Shown: positions 13,205-25,028 of the stretch, in pieces
Position numbering within the stretch: position 1 is the first letter of the stretch
Layout of the letters: the number at the start of each line of letters is the position of its first letter
Origin: Carnegiea gigantea
Taxonomy: Eukaryota; Streptophyta; Magnoliopsida; Caryophyllales; Cactaceae
DNA: 64,000 nt
Assembly (NCBI GenBank): GCA_029747015.1
Contig: JAKOGI010000007.1
Span: 2,562,001 to 2,626,000 of the forward strand
Direction of reading: 5' to 3'
The notes under the pieces: generated by a model
Told to the model about the DNA's origin: nothing
The model's database searches: none
Seen by the model: the letters and a program-made list of their open reading frames with translations, nothing else
Translations under genes and position numbers: made by a program

Positions 13205-13290
13205 TTGTATTTATTGAACGTTGGATAGAATGATAAACTGTTTACATTCTAATAAGGAGATCCTGTGTTTGAACCTTCACTTTTATTTTT
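13205..13290 (+). mobile_element. SINE-like fragment with B-box motif
   Basis: TGGATAGAATGATAAACTG is followed about 45 bases later by CCTGTGTTTGAACC, which resembles a polymerase III B box, and then by an A/T-rich tail. This is suggestive of a decayed tRNA-derived SINE. No target duplication was found. Confidence 0.3.
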
Positions 13291-13780
13291 TATTTTTTTT
13301 GTATGGACGCTTTCGTGTGAATTTTTGCAAAGAGTTAATTTTATAAAGTCACTCTTCATAAAAGTCCCCCCATTTAGCCCTTTCTAACCCCAATTGGCGC
13401 ATAAATGTCAAGGACTACAAGTCCTGGAAGTGCCGTATAAAAACTCTGGTGCTACCCTATGGAAAAATCTTGGCTCGACTTGGTTATGTTTTTGCCTTCT
13501 TCCCTCATTAATCCGGGCCTTACCTAACCAGGTGTAAAATGTCTGAGATCACGCATTTTTTAAAGAAAAATACTTAAAATTTTTTGAATAGACCTCTTAT
13601 TAATGCTTCTGAATTATTCTCATAATCCAAGAAAAAGGAGGACAAAATTTACAACCTCCCATACCACTAGACAACACTACCCCAAGTCATTTGTAATAGT
13701 CTTCATGACATAGATGAAGACATCCTCAATTCCTCATTGACCCAAATTATCTTTGATAAAGGTAGGAATTTTGACATCCA

Positions 13781-13783
<3 letters not shown>

Positions 13784-13824
<41 letters not shown>
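13784..13824. repeat. (AT)n microsatellite
   Basis: Uninterrupted AT repeat of about 20 units. Confidence 0.95.
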
Positions 13825-13829
<5 letters not shown>

Positions 13830-14455
13830 TTTTCACACATGGCAAAGTTATTGTCAGTTACTCAGTGACAAATTACAAAGGAAACCATCGGATTAATTGA
13901 TCTATGATCCTTTCAGCTTTGAACTTCTCTTTCAACTTTTCCAACTCTAATTTATTTAATTTTTTTGACATTCTCTCAACTCATTCCCAGTCATTCTAAA
14001 TCATTTTAGGTACTTCTCTCTTCCAATTAAAAAAAAAAATGAAGAAGAAGACTCGTGATATAAACCGATAGAAGGATATATATTTTTATAAAACATGAAA
14101 TTAATTAAGGATATTTTAAAGTAAAAAATTCAAAATACTACTCAAAAAAGTTAAAACTAACTTCACAAGCTTTTGCAAATACTTTTTCCGTCGGAAAAGG
14201 AGTATTTGTTATTCGTTTCTCAAATTAACGTCCATTTTCTAAAAGTGGAAACTTCTATTCCACAAAAAATTTTCTGAACTATTTTTATTTTTGAATTCAA
14301 AAACAATGTAAAAAGAACTGATATTTGAGAACACACTTTTGGATTCAAACCAGTAAGAATTAATATATCAGCTTTAAAATTACTGAGGTACTAATATTTC
14401 TAAAATTACTTGAAAAATTAAAGTTTTGAGACAAATGAATTATATACTATATATA

Positions 14456-14751
14456 GGTCCTGTTCTTTTCGTTGATAAATCTCAATTTACTAACTTCAAT
14501 TAAGTTCAACCTACTTCACTCCACTTTAACAACTTCAATAAGAAAATACTCAATTCAACCTATTTCACCAATTTTAATCTACTTAAACCTACTTTGTACT
14601 ATATTAATCAACTTCTATCTTTTATATAATAAAAACTCAACCTATTTTAATCAATTTTAACTTACTTTATCAAAATAATATTCATTTAAATTCACTTCAA
14701 TTAATTTTATCTATTTTTTAATCAATATTTTTTAACAAAAAAAACAGATCT
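14456..14751. mobile_element. Small TIR element B, related to element A
   Basis: The left end GGTCCTGTTCTTTTCGTTGA matches element A. The inverted right end AGATCTGTTTTTTTTGTTAA is diverged. ATA lies on both sides (14453-14455 and 14752-14754). The body is again made of degenerate CAACCTACTT-like words, on the same strand as in element A. No coding capacity. Confidence 0.65.
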
Positions 14752-14754
14752 ATA

Positions 14755-15031
14755 ATTACAAAATTTTACCAGGGGATGGAAAGATCTTGATTTTTGAAAA
14801 AAAAAAAAAAAAAGACAATGAACCATGTTTGTTTGGGTTGGAATAAATGTGGGATGGAAACAGGACGGAGATGCGGGAACAAACACAGGGCTCGAGAAGG
14901 GTGGCAGTGGCAGTGGCAGAGCAGAGAAGGACACAACCCTTTAAATAAATAAATTTTACAGTGCAGTAGTAATTCTTTATTTATTCATTTATTTATTTAA
15001 AAGTGTAGCAGTAAATCTTTATTTATAATGT

Positions 15032-15065
<34 letters not shown>

Positions 15066-15350
15066 ATCCTAGAGTAACCAGATGAGAATATGGCTGGATA
15101 GATTTCCTGCTTCTTCCAACGTAACAAATTAAGGGCATTGCCTTTCCTAAGTTTCCTTCCTCCCATTCTCTCACCAATGTTTGTCCCAATTTAACGTAGT
15201 ACCACTATACTCTGCTCTACTCTTTCACAAAAGCTGCCATTCTTGTCTTTTCCCCTTTGGCCCTTTCTGGATAGTCGTTTTTTGAGATTATCGATTAATG
15301 ATGTCTTTAGTTTAAACAGGCATTCAACTAAGGCTGTACACTATAGGCAG
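14755..15350. other. Intergenic DNA, no gene
   Basis: Contains a (CT)n run at 15035-15062 and nothing else recognisable. Confidence 0.5.
15035..15062. repeat. (CT)n microsatellite
   Basis: Uninterrupted CT repeat of about 14 units. Confidence 0.95.
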
Positions 15351-16700
15351 CTTTTTTTCAGCAAATAGTCAATAACTGCTGCCAGGTTAAACACTCAACG
15401 CCAATCGTCGAATGCCAACTACTACTTTGCCAACCAGTCAGGTGCACAATTCCGTTATCTGAAAATATGATGGGTAAAAACATTATTGCATAGTTGGATG
15501 TAAGCGATAATGTCTTGTATGAACACTTGAATTTCCCATGGTGGTTGAATTTGACCATGAACTGCTTCAATGAAAATTTTACTATCTCATTCTATTTGGA
15601 TATTGGTAAATTTTGCTTGTACTGTTCCTTTGATTCCATTTGGCGTAGATGTTGCTTCCGCTACCAAAACTGATGACGCTTCCAAGTTGAATGCCGATGC
15701 TTGGATAAACTTTCTGCCACGCCTTGTGATGATTTGGATCCAACAAAGTTTATTTTGGTGAACCCGCCTTGTGGCTTCCTCCAAGCTATCCAATGTGGAA
15801 GATTTGGGTTTTGGGGATGAATTGTTTGCGTGAGCTTGTGTATGCTAGCTTTTTCTGCTCTTATCAAAGTAATTCCTGGATTAGGAGTTTCATTACGAAA
15901 AAAATGTATCATTCCTTGTTTTCCATAAACTCTACAGTAGTGCAGCTACTCTATCCAATTTGACAGTAGAGCCTACAATTATAGCTGTAGAATGCATCTG
16001 CAAGACAGTAAGATGGCGGCTAAACATGAATTTTGTATTAATCCATCTATGAGAGGCTGCTATTCTCCAACAATCTTGTGTAGCATTGCATTGTAAAAAC
16101 AGATGATCCGCATCTTCAATTTCAACTTGACAAAAAGGACATAGAGGATCAATATTCATACCTCTTTTGGACAGATCAGTTCCTCTTGTAGGTAGCGATA
16201 TATGACAAAGTTGCTAAAGAAAAAATTTTAGCTTTAGCATAATATCTAATTTCCGAATCTAACTGTACTCCCAAATACGCGGATTAACAAGATTCAATTC
16301 ATGTGCCGCCCAAGTTGCTATCTTAGTGGAAAATTCTCCATATCCAGACAAACCCCAGCATACAGAGTCAGAAAATGAATTAGCAGGAATTGGGGTTGCA
16401 AGAATCAACTGCAAGTGGAGTGGATCAACCAAAGAGTTAAGTCTTGCAATATCTCATTCTTTATTTCTTGTGATAAATTATGAAATCTTAAGGGATGTAT
16501 TGATGAGGGAATGGTCTGTCACCTTAAGCAAATTAGCCAAACTATTATTGGAATACCAATTGTCAAGCTAGAAATTAATGTTTATCCCATTGCCAAATGT
16601 CCATCTCACTCCTTTTCTAAATTGATGCCGATTCTTAAATATACACTTCTATACCCAAGAATCCGATCCTTTCATAAGGTGTTGAGTTTGGTGTAAATTG
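15351..16700 (-). mobile_element. LINE remnant (zinc knuckle and RNase H part only)
   Basis: On the minus strand a CPFC...DADHLFLQC zinc-binding reverse transcriptase block lies at 16150-15990. RNase H-like fragments follow at 15910-15360, including a TKINFVGSKS stretch and a WQS..WH end. It aligns segment by segment with the 3' part of the LINE at 8728-10946 (for example the CCCAAGA-TCCGAT words at 16660 and 10150). It is more severely truncated and its frames are broken. The limits are approximate and no target duplication was found. Confidence 0.8.
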
Positions 16701-17282
16701 AGTGGAGCCTATCTGTTTTGTGCCTTTAGGTTTTTTTTTTTTTTTTCAATACTCCTATGTATTTTTCCTTTAGCTCCCGGGCTTTGCTAATGTTGAAAAA
16801 AAAAAAATGCGGCCAGGTAGAAGAAGTGTTTAGCCATCGACACTAAGGCGAACATTTTTATCATAAGCAACTCATAGATCCATATCAATTATTTGGCCTA
16901 ATTAGACAACTAATTTCTGTGTTTAGCAAATTGCCTTTTAAAAATAGTTTTAGAGGTCTAAAAATTAATTTGAATAATTAAAACTATGAGTGTTTTGCAT
17001 TAATTTGTTTGAAAATTACTTTTTCTAGGTCTCACATGTTTACTTAAAATAACTAATTTTGCCAGATACTTTTTTTAGATTTCATTAATATAAATAGTTA
17101 ATAAAATTAATTAATGCCACTAGGTAACAATTAACTATATAGTGACCCAACAACTAACAATTAAGAATTGATTACCAAAGATGTCCCCAATCTCGAATCA
17201 TTCTTGTAACAAGCCTAGCATGCTTTGAGTTTAGCTCACATGCTTCTTGATTCGTTAGAAATTCAGGCTAAAACAGTTATAC
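16701..17282. other. Intergenic DNA, no gene
   Basis: A long T-run at 16730-16746 is followed by TTTAGCTCCCGGGCTTTGC and an A-run. This may be the poly(A) tail of another minus-strand retroelement. Nothing else is recognisable. Confidence 0.35.
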
Positions 17283-17355
17283 TTAGGGCTTGTTCATTCA
17301 AGGGCTGAAAATTAGCAGTAAAGAGTGAAGAATGACGAAAAGCAGTAAGTTTTAG

Positions 17356-18848
17356 TGTTAGGAAAACCAATTATTAAAATTTGAGCTCAGTATATGCGAA
17401 AGCGATAAAGGATGTAGATATTGGAGAATACAAAACAAGATTAAAGAAAAGATAATTGTGGGCACATGATTTTTACGTGGAAACCCAAATCGGGAGAAAA
17501 CCACGGGCTGCAACAGCGGCACAAAATCCACTATGATTTGAGTGAGTACAAAACGAGTTCAAAGCAAACGCCCAAGAAAGAGATCAACAACAAGAGAGAT
17601 AAAGATCTCAAAGCAAACACTCAAAAAAGAGATCAATTACAACGAAAATCTCTCAACACTAACTCTAACTCTCAATATGGAATAGAAAAAGGAAGTGCCC
17701 ACAGGCACTCCCAAATTGCCCCGCACAAAAGGCACTCCTAAATTGCCCCGTACCAAATAAGGTTAAACAACCTAATATTTATAGAGAAGCTTCACAGGTA
17801 CCAAGGGTTCAACCCTAACCGCAAACATATGTCTTGACCACCAAGCATCATCTTTACCAAAAAAGAAAGAGATATTCAATACAAAATATGGAATAATATA
17901 ATTTCCATAAAATAGAATATCTCCAACCACACAACTTGAGCCTTGAGTGCCAAGCAATAATCTTCAAAAAGGAAATAACTTTATTTATTTCCAAAACCGG
18001 CAAATAAATTTGGGACAAATCCCAACAAACTCCACCTTGGATCAAATTCCTTGGAATGGACGAACACAGCAAAATCGATCTTGTTATGATGTCAAAATTC
18101 TCAATATCAATGAGAAACATCCTTCAAGAAAATGCTCGAAATTCGGATCAATAACATTGCTCTGATACCACTTGTTAGGAAAACCAATTATTGAAATTCG
18201 AGTTCAGTATATGCGGAAGCGATAAAGGATGTAGATATTGGAGAATACAAAACAAGATTAAAAAAAAAAAAGATAATTGTGGGCACATGATTTTTACGTG
18301 GAAACCCAAATTGGGAGAAAACCACGGGCGGCAACAACGACACAAAATCCACTATGATTTGAGTGAGTACAAAACGATCTCAAAGCAAATGCCCAAGAAA
18401 GAGATCAATAACAAGAGAGATAAAGATCTCAAAGCAAACACCCAAGAAAGAGATCAATTACAACGAAAATCTCTCAACACTAACTTTAACTCTCAATGTG
18501 AAATAGAAAAGGGAAGTGCCCACAGGCACTCCCAAATTGCCCCGCACAAGAGGCACTCCTAAATTGCCCCGCACCAAACAAGGTTAAACAACCTAGTATT
18601 TATAGAGAAGCTTCACAGGTACCAAGGGTTCAACCCTAGCCGCAAACATATGTCTTGACCACCAAGTATCATCTTTACCAAAAAAGAAAGAGATATTCAA
18701 TACAAAATATGGAATAATATAATTTCCATAAAATAGAATATCTCCAACCACACAACTTGAGCATTGGGTGTCAAGTAATAATCTTCAAAAAGGAAATAAC
18801 TTTATTTATTTCCAAAACCGGCAAATAAATTTGGGAGAGATCCCAACA
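17356..18848 (-). mobile_element. Compact copia-like LTR retrotransposon (TRIM/LARD-like)
   Basis: Two LTRs of 672 bp (17356-18027) and 676 bp (18173-18848) begin TGTTAGG and end CCCAACA. Only 145 bp separate them. On the minus strand the sequence after the upstream LTR has the plant copia primer-binding site TGGTATCAGAGC (18159-18170, two bases from the LTR). The polypurine tract AAGGTGGAG (about 18031-18039) precedes the other LTR. TTTAG is duplicated at 17351-17355 and 18849-18853, so the element is complete. It encodes no gag-pol and must depend on a partner. Its LTRs are long for a TRIM. A TATAAATA-like box on the minus strand lies in each LTR (about 17776-17784 in the first). Confidence 0.93.
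18159..18170 (-). other. Retrotransposon primer-binding site (initiator tRNA-Met)
   Basis: Minus-strand TGGTATCAGAGC is complementary to the 3' part of plant initiator methionine tRNA and sits two bases from the LTR. Confidence 0.92.
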
Positions 18849-19209
18849 TTTAGCGTAAACGGTGGGTAGTAGTTAATTACGAGTTATACAAAGCAGTTAG
18901 AAGTACCAATGAGCAATTAGCATTAATAGTAAATATATGTGCAAAGGTACCATAAAAGTTAGCAGTAAAGTGTGAAAACAGCAAGTTATGATAAGCGGTA
19001 TACTAATGCTTAAGAAAGTCGACTGGCACCCAAACAAGCAACTACAGTGGGAAAGAAGGGGTAAGTGTTACTGTGGTTAAACGGTAAAATGAATATAGAC
19101 ATCCCTGAAGATGAATTCGAATATGGGTGTGGAGGTGGGGGTTAAACAACTTTAACTTGGAAATGAAAAATGAATACAGTGTTGGAATCTAAATTGCAAT
19201 TTTAAAGGG

Positions 19210-19437
19210 GAAATTAGAGCTGGAAAAGGCTGATCCAACACGAATTCGATCCGAAATTATTGAAAAAAATGCGAACACGACACAAATCGAACCAATTTTA
19301 ACTGAAAATTGACACAATTTAACCCCTCAACATAAGAACATATTTTTAAATTTTAGATAAATCTAAACTATTTTTAAAATAAATATAAAATTAACCTATT
19401 TGTTAAATGAGGTAATCAGACCCATTTTCCAACTTTA
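19210..19437. repeat. Dispersed repeat K, copy 1
   Basis: About 228 bp with ends AGAGCTGGAAAA and, inverted, AAGTTGGAAAATGGG. The interior has GAACACGACACAAATCGAACC and, further on, AAAATTAACCTATTTGTTAAATGAG-type words. It is shared with copies at 23329 and 32411. It resembles a common class of plant non-autonomous DNA elements with ACACGACACGA motifs. Confidence 0.6.
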
Positions 19438-19649
19438 CGCAAAACACCGCGACCGTACGGAAATCCCTTCATCAAATGTAACCAGGCCAGTACCCACATG
19501 TGCCGGGATTGAACGTCAAGGGAATATTTTTGTCATTTTCCTTCCAACTTTCCCATCCTGCTTGCTACTATTCTATTTTTAGAATTCTCAAAATTTTATT
19601 CTTAATTTATTTTTTAAATTATTTAGAAAAAAAGAAAGTTGGGCATTGA

Positions 19650-20555
19650 GGCCCTGTTCTTTTTTGCGTTTTTAGAATTTAGTTAAGAGTTTATATTTTT
19701 TTACAGCTTCTTACATCTGTTTACAGCTCCTTACATCCTTAACATAATTCTTACATCCTCTTATATCTCCTTACATCTCTTCACATCTCCTTACATCCAT
19801 GCATCTTCTTACATCTAACAGTTTTTACCATTCATTTTTTACAAAAATATGTATATTTCTTGATACTATCATAGATGAACATACTTTTGAAATTACATCT
19901 CTAATATGAAAAATTTATAAGTATCTTATGAACATAACATTTTTGTAGAATTTGAAATATAATTTTCAAGTTTAGTGGTTTATTTTAGTTGTTTGAGAAA
20001 ACAATATTATGCATGTTAAGCCAAATATTTTAGTGGTTTATTTTTCAAATTTTTTGGGAACAATATTAACCATATGTTTATTTATATTTAAAATTATTTT
20101 CTTAAAATATAAATTTATTTGAAGAGTTGTATTCAATTTCATCAAAAAAATTGTTTATTTTGCTTATTCGATCAAACTAATGTTGATATAAAAATTCATC
20201 TTTGGTGGATCAAATTTTATTCTCCAAATTTATGGAGATTAATATATTTTATTATTGTGTAATTAACTTAATTAATTGTTTATTTTCTATAAGTATATTA
20301 TTTTAATATTATTATTTTTCATCCGAAACGTTCAATGTAAAATAAATTATATTATACAACTCTTCAAAAATTCAAAAATTCCTTACAGCTCCTTACAACT
20401 CCTTACAACTCCTTACAGCTCCTTACATCTCCTTACAGCTCCTTACATCTTCTGACAATTTCTTACATCTTCTTACAGTTCCTTACAGTTTCTTACAGCT
20501 CCTTACATCTCCTGATATCTATCTATCTATCTAAAATGCAAAAATGAACAGGCCC
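19650..20555. mobile_element. Small TIR element C with CTCCTTACA subterminal arrays
   Basis: The left end GGCCCTGTTCTTTTTTGC and inverted right end GGGCCTGTTCATTTTTGC match. TGA is duplicated at 19647-19649 and 20556-20558. Arrays of about 12-nt words (CTCCTTACATCT, CTCCTTACAGCT) lie near both ends (about 19706-19815 and 20381-20515), both on the same strand rather than mirrored. The 560-bp middle is AT-rich and non-coding. Confidence 0.8.
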
Positions 20556-20558
20556 TGA

Positions 20559-22439
20559 GTAAGAAACTCTATAGGTATTACATTGGAATATAAGATTTTT
20601 TTTCATGACCCCATTTTTAATTTCAAGTCAAATTTAACCTGTCCTGTTTTGTAGATAGGAAATAGATTAGGTAATAGACAAAAAAGTTTGTTTGGATTTG
20701 TGCAGATTGTCCATTACAATGTAGAGTCCGATTCAAACACTTATTACCTTATTATTGTTCCCCATTTCCAACTGTCGTTCCCCCCCCCCCCCCATTATTC
20801 ATTTTTCTTCTTGTGATCAGCTATGAAGTTTTGCCTCTTTAAATCATGACCGGTGTTATTCTAACAAGTGGATAAAGTTGCATGACTTGTCTAATTTAAT
20901 CCATTAAATTTATCTACTATATATATGATTTCATTCATTCCATTTTCTTCCCAACTATTTGTATTTTTATGATATATAATGATATATCTCACACTCACAT
21001 AACATGTTCATATTTCAACAAATACAACAACAACAATGAATCCTAGTGTACGTCTCAATTACAAGGAATTTGAAGACATCTAAATGTAAGCGACTTTATC
21101 TTTATAAGCATTATCACCCCATAAATAGATCAATTCCAATAGACCCACGATTATGTTCACATCTCAATAGATAATCAAACTTAATTGTGTTCAAATGATT
21201 CCGCTTATGAATCCTTGCAAACTATCTTTCGGCAACACCCAACTCTATTGGTTTAAATTCATACTTATACTTATGAGGGTCTCTCATGTGTCAATTTTCA
21301 TTTCTACGATAGACACTCTACTATCAATTTATCATATAACAAATTATAATGCAATACAATATAATGCAACCGATAATAGAATTCTAATTAATTAAAAGAT
21401 CTCCATGTGCTTCAAAGCAATAAAGCCCCATGAATTTAAACATTATTACAGATAACATAGTTTATAGAATAAATTTCAATAAATATTTCCAAGACAAAGT
21501 ACTGTTTGGGTACGTGTTCGGCGCCACTGCCGAGTGCAAATTAAAGCTGCAAATGTGTGAGGCCTCCTTTATTGTTATGTTTAAATGACTGGTAACTAAA
21601 GTCAACCCCATTGTTTGTTTTCATCTATTTTTCAACCCATCATTAATTATAATTTCCGTGTAATTTGGCTGGCTTAAATAACTGGTCCCAAAACAGTGAG
21701 TTTCAAGTAATCGTAACAAACACTGTTTGGTAATTGATTGGTGATTATTAATTCTTTTTCCCCATGCCCTTCATTAATTCATGTTTGGTGTTCCTTCTTT
21801 TACCCGTTGATTTCATTGGTTTTTGGGTACTTGGGCGGTGATCAAGTGAAAGCGAAACAAACAAGGAACAAAGTGCTCCTCAAGTTTCTCGTACTTGTTG
21901 TCTTTAACTTTTCATTAAAGCGTTGATCTAGGAGGGGTTATGTATGTCTTGGAGCCTTAATTAAGTGGTACCTTGGACTAGTTAACCAAGTAGAGTTGCA
22001 GGTAAAATGGCTGTCGTTTTGGTTGGTGTGAACAGAGCTGGCAAAATGGGACACAACATGGCATTAAGTCTCAACAGTCTGAAAATTTTCAGACAAGCAT
22101 GAATCCGATACTAGGGAATCTGATGACCGATATCAGACAATGTTAAATTTGGATCGGACAAATCGGACAACGTCAAAGTTCAGAATCTGATTTTTTTCCG
22201 GTTCAGGCAATTCCGACAAAATATAAATAATGCGGTGTGTAGGATTTAAAATTTTGATGAATAATTCATGACCATGACTGATTTTTTCCGAGTCAGACAA
22301 ATTCAGGTACTCAATCAGGGTAAAATTTTGCTAGCGCTAATTCTAATGTAAGTGACTTTGTGAATTTCAAATTAGATTGAACCATAATAACTACTAAGAG
22401 CACATCTTTTCACTTTCATCTTTAATTTTCTCAAATCTC
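20559..22439. other. Intergenic DNA, no gene
   Basis: AT-rich sequence with a C-run at 20780-20793. Around 22030-22310 repeated TCGGACAA/CAGACAA words suggest a decayed repeat. No coding exon is supported. Confidence 0.5.
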
Positions 22440-22452
22440 AATATGTCTACTT

Positions 22453-22673
22453 TTTTTTTTAAAAAAACAAGGGTAAGCGAGCCAGCCCACAAGGCCCCTA
22501 TCACAGGATACTCAGCAGATCTTAGCAAGTCAGGAGATGGGATGCCAAGCCCAAGCTAGAAGTCTAGATCCACAAGCTTCCACCACACACAATACCTACA
22601 CAAAGTAGAAGTGTGTGCCCCAAAGTTTGAACCTGGATGGAGAGAGAGAAAAGTGGAAGTGTTGCTCGACCTT
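22453..22673 (-). mobile_element. SINE with 13-bp target duplication
   Basis: AATATGTCTACTT is present at 22440-22452 and 22674-22686. The minus-strand body of about 220 bp starts AAGGTCGAGCAACACTTCC and has a B-box-like AGGTTCAAACT (22624-22634 on plus). It ends in an A-run (T-run at 22451-22460 on plus). The size, the tail and the duplication are those of a SINE. The A box is weak. Confidence 0.82.
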
Positions 22674-22686
22674 AATATGTCTACTT

Positions 22687-24754
22687 AGTGATGGGTAATG
22701 ACCAAACTTGATAATTATATTATATTATTGATTATCAGGTACTGTTTGTGCTCTGAAATGACAAGAAGACAAATACTGTAGCTAGGATGAGCTTTATGAT
22801 CGAGTGCATGTGAATTAGGTTATCTTTTCTTTCAGTGGGCATCAGCATGCTAGAAATTTGGGGTTCCTAATGACTTTATTTTTTATTGTTTAGAGTCCAA
22901 TAATTTTGACTACTTAAGAAGGGAATCTCAAAGTCTTCGAGTAAACACTACGTACTCAATCATAACCTTGATTCATTTATTATATTCGATCACGTTATAG
23001 TGCTATTTAATTTGAAGGGTCATAGGTTTTAAACTGATGATAAACATATGATAATTGGATCTTTAAACTACCAAACACCTCCATTTAAAATCAAAGAGAT
23101 GATGTCGACTCTTAAAAAAAAAAAAAATACTCGTTTGACCTATTATAAGGAGACATACAGTCTGAACTTTAGGCTTTCTTGCATGCACAGGAGACTTTCA
23201 CCTAGGTTTCTCTAATTCAAAATTTCATTTTTCTTTTTGGCTAAATTAACCAAAAATAAAAGAGCTGTCCTCATCTTTTACTGTTGAAACCTCTTTGTAA
23301 ACAATGCATGTGAACAATTAATTAGAGATGAGAAAGTCTGACCCGACACGATAACATGATACGAATCCGACCGAAGTTATTGAGAGAAACATGAACTCGA
23401 TCTGAACCGAACCGATTTCAATTCGAAGTCAACATGGTTTGACCGTGTAGCGTGAAAATATGTTCTTTTTTAATTTGAGGCAAATATAAGCTATTTTCAA
23501 AGTTAATACAAAATTAACCCGTTTATTAGTGGGTCGACCTAACCCGTTTTTCAGCTCCATGAACAATGCGAGAAATTTTAGCATGGCTCATTGACCCCAG
23601 AAAAGGAAAAACACGGCTGCAACTCTTCATCCAAAAGAAAGAAAATAAAAAGAATAGTTTTGAAACTTGATGTCATGTCTTATACATATGTATATGTGTG
23701 TGTACATATATAGTTAGTTATGAAAATAATTAAATCACATAAGTTTTCTACTGTGATTTTATGTGTAATTTTCAATTGACTTTATTCAATTTTAATTAAC
23801 CACTGTACATATTTACTAGAATATCATGTTAACTATGGATTTAATATAATAAGGGCCAATAAAATTTTACTACCTACTCTACCTGTCAGATTATTAGTTT
23901 TTTAAATTAAAAGAAGAAATAAACTTAAGGAGCCTAACATAGAAAAGTCTTTCCCTCCTCTTTTCCTTAAAAACCCTTTCCTTCCTTTGTTAAGAGAAGA
24001 TACCATGAATCGTCTATCAACATTTTTCTCAATGGCAAACTCCATCTAATTTATTTGTCAATGTTTTCAGTTAGTATTGTCTTTTCTTTCAATGATAATT
24101 GTTCCCCCCGATCCATTTAAGGGTCAGTATGGCTAATAAGTTAACAAGTATACTGTTCTTTTCCCCCTTTGGAAATAACTATATTGACCAATCATGTTTC
24201 TGCTATTCGACCTCAATTCAATATTTTGATGGATTATGGCATTGGCCTCCAATGAATTTCGATTGTTAGGGTTTGTGTTTTTAGACTTATCATGATCGGT
24301 ACTTACTACTTAGTATTGAATCGTTACTTAATATTTGAAGAAATTGAATACTAGTAGTATTGAACAAGTGAGCAAATTATATCTAGGCATACATTTCTCA
24401 AAAGTATCTAATTAAATTGAAAGATCATACAAGATTAGATATGACCAAAAATAAAGTAGTACGAGAATAGGAATGACACTAGTAGAAGATAAGATAATAG
24501 AGTTACGACTCAGATTTTTTGCTTCCGATAGTAACAGTATTGTCCTTCGACTTCTAGATACATAGTGAAGGATGATATTATTTTGCTTACGATTTCTAAT
24601 ATTACTTTTTTTTTTTTTTATTGGTTGTTAACTATTATCTATGAGTTTGTTTTATATCGGTAAAACAAATGTATCTATAGACGCATATCACGCAAAAGCA
24701 TTTTAGACAGGAGGGACAAGGGTGAGAAAATAAAGTTGGAATTAAAGGGAGGGG
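22687..24754. other. Intergenic DNA, no gene
   Basis: AT-rich; contains dispersed repeat K copy 2 (23329-23565). No coding exon is supported. Confidence 0.5.
23329..23565. repeat. Dispersed repeat K, copy 2
   Basis: Ends TAGAGATGAGAAA and, inverted, TGGAGCTGAAAAA. The interior begins GACCCGACACGATAAC and has AATTAACCCGTTTATTAG-type words, as in copies 1 and 3. Confidence 0.65.
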
Positions 24755-24762
24755 CAGATTAA

Positions 24763-25020
24763 GGTTCTGTTTGACAAACAACTGTTAGATGTTTATATTA
24801 GCTATTAGCTGTTAACTGTTTAAGTTAGCTGTTTGTATTAGTTGCTTGAATTAGCTGTCTGTTGAAAAACTGTTTGATAAAATTAGCTGTTTCTAATAAA
24901 ATTGTGAGACAAAAAACTAATTCTTCAAAAAGCACCTTCAAAAAACTTATGAAATTATCTTTTTTAAATTAACTTTTTAAACTCAAAAAACTCTTCTAAA
25001 AAACTCTTTTATTAAACACC
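24763..25020. mobile_element. Small TIR element D (AGCTGTTTGAATTAGCTG type)
   Basis: The left end GGTTCTGTTTGACAAAC and the inverted right end GGTGTTTAATAAAAGAG are flanked by the 8-bp direct repeat CAGATTAA (24755-24762 and 25021-25028), which would suit a hAT-like element. Its interior words (TTAGCTGTTTGTATTAG, GTTGAAAAACTGTTTGATAA) are shared with elements at 37118 and 57277, which have different flanks. The exact right limit is therefore uncertain by a few bases. Confidence 0.65.
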
Positions 25021-25028
25021 CAGATTAA

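Larger units (their letters stand above)
12757..14452. other. Repeat-rich intergenic DNA without genes
   Basis: AT-rich. It contains the long inverted repeat at 12943-13174, a SINE-like fragment near 13205-13290, and an (AT)n run at 13784-13824. No coding region is visible. Confidence 0.6.
17286..19041. mobile_element. Small TIR element I, split by a nested LTR element
   Basis: The left end GGGCTTGTTCATTC (preceded by TTA) and the inverted right end TTGCTTGTTTGGGTGCC (followed by CTA) resemble the GGNCYTGTTY terminus of the other elements here. The non-nested parts, 17286-17350 and 18854-19041, are rich in AGCAGTAA-like words that also occur in the element at 28777. The target duplication is imperfect. 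Confidence 0.5.

Noticed and set aside
19706..20515. CRISPR-like array from the repeated CTCCTTACA words
   Set aside because: The repeats are about 10 nt, degenerate and without spacers. They lie inside a TIR element in a eukaryotic genome.
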